DNA of 41,660 nucleotides, from NCBI GenBank assembly GCA_035264885.1, contig DATFPK010000128.1:1-41660 (forward strand). The letters run 5' to 3'. Below, one piece after another: positions 39,114 to 41,660 of this stretch (within the stretch, counting starts at the first letter, position 1; the number at the start of each line of letters is the position of its first letter). Origin of the DNA: DATFPK01 sp035264885. GTDB lineage: Bacteria; Actinomycetota; Thermoleophilia; Solirubrobacterales; 70-9. The notes beneath the pieces are model-generated. The model did not search any database, was not told the DNA's origin, and saw nothing but the letters and a program-made list of their open reading frames with translations. The position numbers and the translations under genes were made by a program.

Positions 39114-40499
39114 CTAGGAACCGTCCTCCCCGGCCGCGGCCTCGGCAGGCCTGGCGGCAGCCGCCCGCCGGCCCCCGCGGCGGGTCCGCGGGACGAAGTC
39201 GATCACCAGCGGCACGCCCTCGAGGCCGTACTCCTCACGCAGCCGGTTCTCGAGGTGGAACGCCCAGTCGCGGGTCAGCACCCGGCGGTCGTTGACCTGG
39301 ATCGCGAACCGCGGAGGCGACTCCTCGATCTGGGCGGCGTAGTAGAGGCGGAGCCGGCGGCCGCGCCGCGCCGGCGGCGGCGTCCTGGCGACCGCGTCGG
39401 CCACGAACCGGTTCAGCTCCGGCGTCGGGATCCTGTGCGACGCCCGGTCGGCCAGCGCCAGCGCCTTGGGCAGGAGGCCGGCGACGTTGCGCCCGGTCTT
39501 CGCGGAGAGGGTCACGACGGCGGGCCGGAGGCGCAGCTTGCGGCGGACCCTGGCCTTGGCGTCCTCGAGGTCGGTCTTGCCGATATCCCACTTGTTGAGG
39601 GCGAGGAGGGTCGCGCAGCCCGTCCGCATCGCCAGGTCGGCAACCCGCAGGTCCTCGGCCGTCACCCCCTCGCCGGCGTCGCAGACGACCATCGCCACGT
39701 CGGCCCGCTCCGCCGCGCGCTCGGAGCGGAGTTGCGCGTAGTACTCGACGGTGCCGGCGACCTTGGAGCGACGGCGCAGCCCCGCCGTGTCGATCAGCGA
39801 CACCCGCCGCCCGTCGACCTCGACGTCCGTGTCGATCGCGTCGCGAGTGGTCCCGGCCCTCTCGGAGACGATCACCCGGTCGGTCCCGAGGAGGGCGTTC
39901 ACGAGCGAGGACTTGCCGACGTTGGGACGCCCGATCACCGCGACGCGGACCGTGTCGTCGTCCTCCTCCTCCGCCTCCCGTACCGGTCCCAGCGCCTCGA
40001 CGATCCGATCGAGGAGGTCACCCGTCCCCAGGCCGTGGGTGGACGAGATCGCAACCGGGTCTCCGAGCCCGAGCTTGTGGAACTCCGCGGTCAGGTGCTC
40101 GTCGCCGGGCCGGTCGGCCTTGTTGACGGCGACGATCACCGGCTGCGGCGCCGCCCGCAGGGTCCGCGCCAGGTCGGCATCGCCGGCGCCGAGCCCGGCC
40201 CGGCCGTCGGTGACGAGGACGATCACCTCCGCCTCGGCCATGCCCCGCTGCGCCTGCTCGCGGACGTCGCGGGCCAGCTCTCCCTCGTCGGCGATGTCGA
40301 TCCCGCCGGTGTCGAGCAGCCAGAACCGGCGGCCGTTCCATTCGCACGGCAGGCGCTTGCGGTCCCGCGTCACGCCCGCCTCGGGGTGCGTCACCGCGTC
40401 GCGCAGGCCGGCGAGGCGGTTCACCAGGGTGCTCTTGCCGACGTTGGGGAACCCGACCACGGCGACCGTCGGCACCCAACCACGCGCGGCCGTCTCCAT
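39114..40499 (-). CDS. der: Ribosome-assembly GTPase Der (EngA)
   Basis: Assists 50S assembly. The 461 residues carry two G domains: VAVVGFPNVGKSTLVNRLAG, LDTGGIDIAD and NKAD; then VAVIGRPNVGKSSLVNALLG, LIDTAGLRRRS and NKWD. An acidic linker (EAEEEDDDT) joins them. A KH-like C-terminal domain follows (RLRLYYAAQIEESPPRFAI). The tail is Arg then Ala/Glu-rich. The start ATG shares one base with the cmk stop (TGATG), the classical cmk-der coupling. Confidence 0.96.
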   Translation of the reverse strand: METAARGWVPTVAVVGFPNVGKSTLVNRLAGLRDAVTHPEAGVTRDRKRLPCEWNGRRFWLLDTGGIDIADEGELARDVREQAQRGMAEAEVIVLVTDGRAGLGAGDADLARTLRAAPQPVIVAVNKADRPGDEHLTAEFHKLGLGDPVAISSTHGLGTGDLLDRIVEALGPVREAEEEDDDTVRVAVIGRPNVGKSSLVNALLGTDRVIVSERAGTTRDAIDTDVEVDGRRVSLIDTAGLRRRSKVAGTVEYYAQLRSERAAERADVAMVVCDAGEGVTAEDLRVADLAMRTGCATLLALNKWDIGKTDLEDAKARVRRKLRLRPAVVTLSAKTGRNVAGLLPKALALADRASHRIPTPELNRFVADAVARTPPPARRGRRLRLYYAAQIEESPPRFAIQVNDRRVLTRDWAFHLENRLREEYGLEGVPLVIDFVPRTRRGGRRAAAARPAEAAAGEDGS

Positions 40500-41137
40500 C
40501 AGGCCAGACCCCGCTCGCGCGCGAGCGCGACGACCCGCTCGACCACCTCGGGGAGGGCCACTCCTGAGGTGTCGAGCTCGACCGCGTCGGCGGCCGGTCG
40601 CAGGGCGCCGTGGGGACGCTTGCGGTCGCGGGCATCCCGCTCGGCCTGGGCGCGCAGCACCTGGCCGACCGGCTCGCCGCTCTGCTCGGCGCGACGCCGT
40701 GCCCGCTCCTCGTCGCCTGCGGTGAGGAAGACCTTGAGCGGCGCGTCGGGGCTGACGACGGTGCCGATGTCACGCCCCTCGGCGACGTAGCGGCCCTCGG
40801 CGATCAGCCGCCGCTGGTGCTCGACCAGCGCCTCGCGCACTCCGGGATGAACGGACACGCGCGACGCTGCCTCGGTGACCCGCGGTTCGCGTATTTCGGC
40901 GCTGACGTCGCGCCCTTCGAGGCGGGTGCCGCCACCGTCGAGTGCGATCACGGTCCGGCGGGCCACGTTCCCCATCGCCTCCGGGTCGTCGAGGTCGCCG
41001 CCGTCCTCGAGCGCCGCCAGGGCGACGCAGCGGTACATCGCGCCGGAGTCCAGGTACGTCCAGCCGAGCGCGTCGGCGACTCCGCGGGCGACGCTCGACT
41101 TGCCGGCTCCGGCCGGGCCGTCGATCGCGATGACCAT
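40499..41137 (-). CDS. cmk: Cytidylate kinase
   Basis: Phosphorylates CMP/dCMP. The 212 residues begin VIAIDGPAGAGKSSVARGVA (P-loop), then DSGAMYRCVALAAL, YVAEGRDIGTVVSPDAPLKV and FLTAGDEERARRRAEQ. ATG 41137 gives the standard N-terminus; a longer frame from TTG 41188 adds 17 residues without similarity. Normally aroA lies directly upstream; here a plus-strand cupin gene separates them. Confidence 0.95.
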   Translation of the reverse strand: MVIAIDGPAGAGKSSVARGVADALGWTYLDSGAMYRCVALAALEDGGDLDDPEAMGNVARRTVIALDGGGTRLEGRDVSAEIREPRVTEAASRVSVHPGVREALVEHQRRLIAEGRYVAEGRDIGTVVSPDAPLKVFLTAGDEERARRRAEQSGEPVGQVLRAQAERDARDRKRPHGALRPAADAVELDTSGVALPEVVERVVALARERGLA

Positions 41138-41182
41138 GGCGGCAGGGTAGTCGCGGCCGCGCCGGGCGACGGCGGCGAGGGT

Positions 41183-41209
41183 TTGCAAGGCCTGCGCTGG
41201 GGATATGTT
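41183..41209 (+). promoter_or_regulatory. Possible promoter of the cupin gene
   Basis: TTGCAA (41183-41188), a 15-bp spacer, and TATGTT (41204-41209), 29 bp before the cupin ATG. The spacer is slightly short. The AT content stands out in the 101-bp cmk-cupin gap. Confidence 0.4.
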
Positions 41210-41238
41210 TCCCGCGCCACCCGACCTTCGGAGGATCG

Positions 41239-41589
41239 ATGCAGATCTGGGACCTCGCCAACCTCGAAGTCAAGCCCCACCAGCCGGAGGTGATCGAGTC
41301 CGAGGAAGCCGGGCGCGCGATCGTCATCCAGCTTCCCTCCGGGGAGGAGCTCGGCGAGCACCAGGTACACGAGCGGGCGCTCCTCGTGGTGATCTCGGGA
41401 CGAGTGGAGCTGGAGGACGCCTCCGGAGAGACCGCGGCCGGCAGCGCGGGGCTGATGGCGATCTGGGAGCCGCAGGAGCGGCACGCCGTGCGCGCGACCG
41501 AGGACTCCCGGCTCCTTCTGATGCTGGCCCCGTGGCCGGGGCCGGGGCACCCGAACCTGCGCAACCAGGACGAGGAAAGCTCCGGCTAG
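41239..41589 (+). CDS. Cupin-domain protein
   Basis: A 116-residue single-domain beta-barrel protein of the cupin superfamily. The first motif is represented by HQVHERALLVVISGRVEL (His residues and Glu, cf. G(X)5HXH(X)3-4E(X)6G) and the second by PQERHAVRATEDSRLLLML. The N-terminus MQIWDLANLEVKPHQPEVIE is family-like. The function is not predictable; small cupins include metal-dependent oxygenases, isomerases and stress proteins. GGAGG lies 4 nt before ATG 41239. It is convergent with aroA, the two stop codons overlapping (41586-41589). Confidence 0.75.
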   Translation: MQIWDLANLEVKPHQPEVIESEEAGRAIVIQLPSGEELGEHQVHERALLVVISGRVELEDASGETAAGSAGLMAIWEPQERHAVRATEDSRLLLMLAPWPGPGHPNLRNQDEESSG

Positions 41590-41660
41590 GTCGCGAGGCG
41601 CGCCAGGTCGGCCTCGAAGCCGGGGTAGCTGACCGTCGCGGCCTCCATCCCCGCCACCGT
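41586..41660 (-). CDS. aroA: 3-phosphoshikimate 1-carboxyvinyltransferase, C-terminal fragment
   Basis: Only the last 24 codons are in the window, ending at TAG 41588-41586. TVAGMEAATVSYPGFEADLA resembles the C-terminus of actinobacterial EPSP synthases (V.GMEA..VSYPGF...L). Position supports it: aroA-cmk-der is a common arrangement. The remainder of the gene lies beyond the right edge. Confidence 0.7.
   Translation of the reverse strand, partial: TVAGMEAATVSYPGFEADLARLAT

Overview
The window is high-GC bacterial DNA, packed with housekeeping genes in an order typical of Actinomycetota. Blocks such as rpsP-khpA-trmD-rplS-lepB-rnhB, rpmF-plsX-acpP-rnc-smc-ftsY-ffh, rpmB-fakA-recG-rsmD-coaD, priA-def-fmt-rsmB-rpe-rib and aroA-cmk-der run almost entirely on the minus strand. 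A SepIVA-like coiled-coil protein beside this block also points to Actinomycetota. The short, divergent Smc and RNase III suggest a deep branch, perhaps Thermoleophilia; that placement is inference, and there is no rRNA or tRNA here to test it.

Layout. 1-1.8 kb (+): the 3' part of an animal-type haem peroxidase and a secreted RTX-repeat protein. 1.9-8.3 kb: yraN (+), then the minus-strand block rnhB, lepB, rplS, trmD, khpA, rpsP, ffh and ftsY, with a plus-strand OsmC gene between ffh and ftsY; no rimM lies between khpA and trmD. 8.4-13.7 kb (-): smc, rnc, acpP, plsX, rpmF and a DUF177 (YceD) gene, with a decayed VOC/glyoxalase fragment beside rpmF. 13.8-15.1 kb: a methyltransferase (+), a GlsB-type membrane protein and a SepIVA-like protein. 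15.2-21.2 kb (-): coaD, rsmD, recG, a GST-like gene, fakA-like and rpmB. 21.2-24.9 kb (-): riboflavin operon ribD-ribE-ribBA-ribH behind a palindromic operator. 25.0-29.3 kb (+): an envelope island of GT2 glycosyltransferase, flippase and CPA1 antiporter. 29.4-35.6 kb (-): rpe, a zinc-ribbon protein, rsmB, fmt, def and priA. 35.7-41.7 kb: a bacterial PH-domain protein (+), metK, DUF3352, der and cmk (-), a cupin (+) and the 3' end of aroA (-).

Together the genes cover protein export (ffh, ftsY, lepB), translation and its quality control (L19, S16, L32, L28, trmD, rsmD, rsmB, fmt, def), lipid supply (plsX, acpP, fakA), DNA maintenance (smc, recG, priA, rnhB), and cofactor synthesis (rib genes, coaD, metK). 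Many junctions are 4-nt NTGA stop/start overlaps, which implies translational coupling.

The least ordinary signals are: an Smc of 796 residues with no room for a hinge; an 81/82-bp repeat placed just after two unrelated stop codons; CTG initiation at coaD and lepB through CTGA overlaps; a perfect inverted repeat at the rib promoter; a terminator hairpin abutting the rplS start; and RNase III with two altered metal-ligand positions. I see no phage, CRISPR array, insertion sequence or dedicated defence system.
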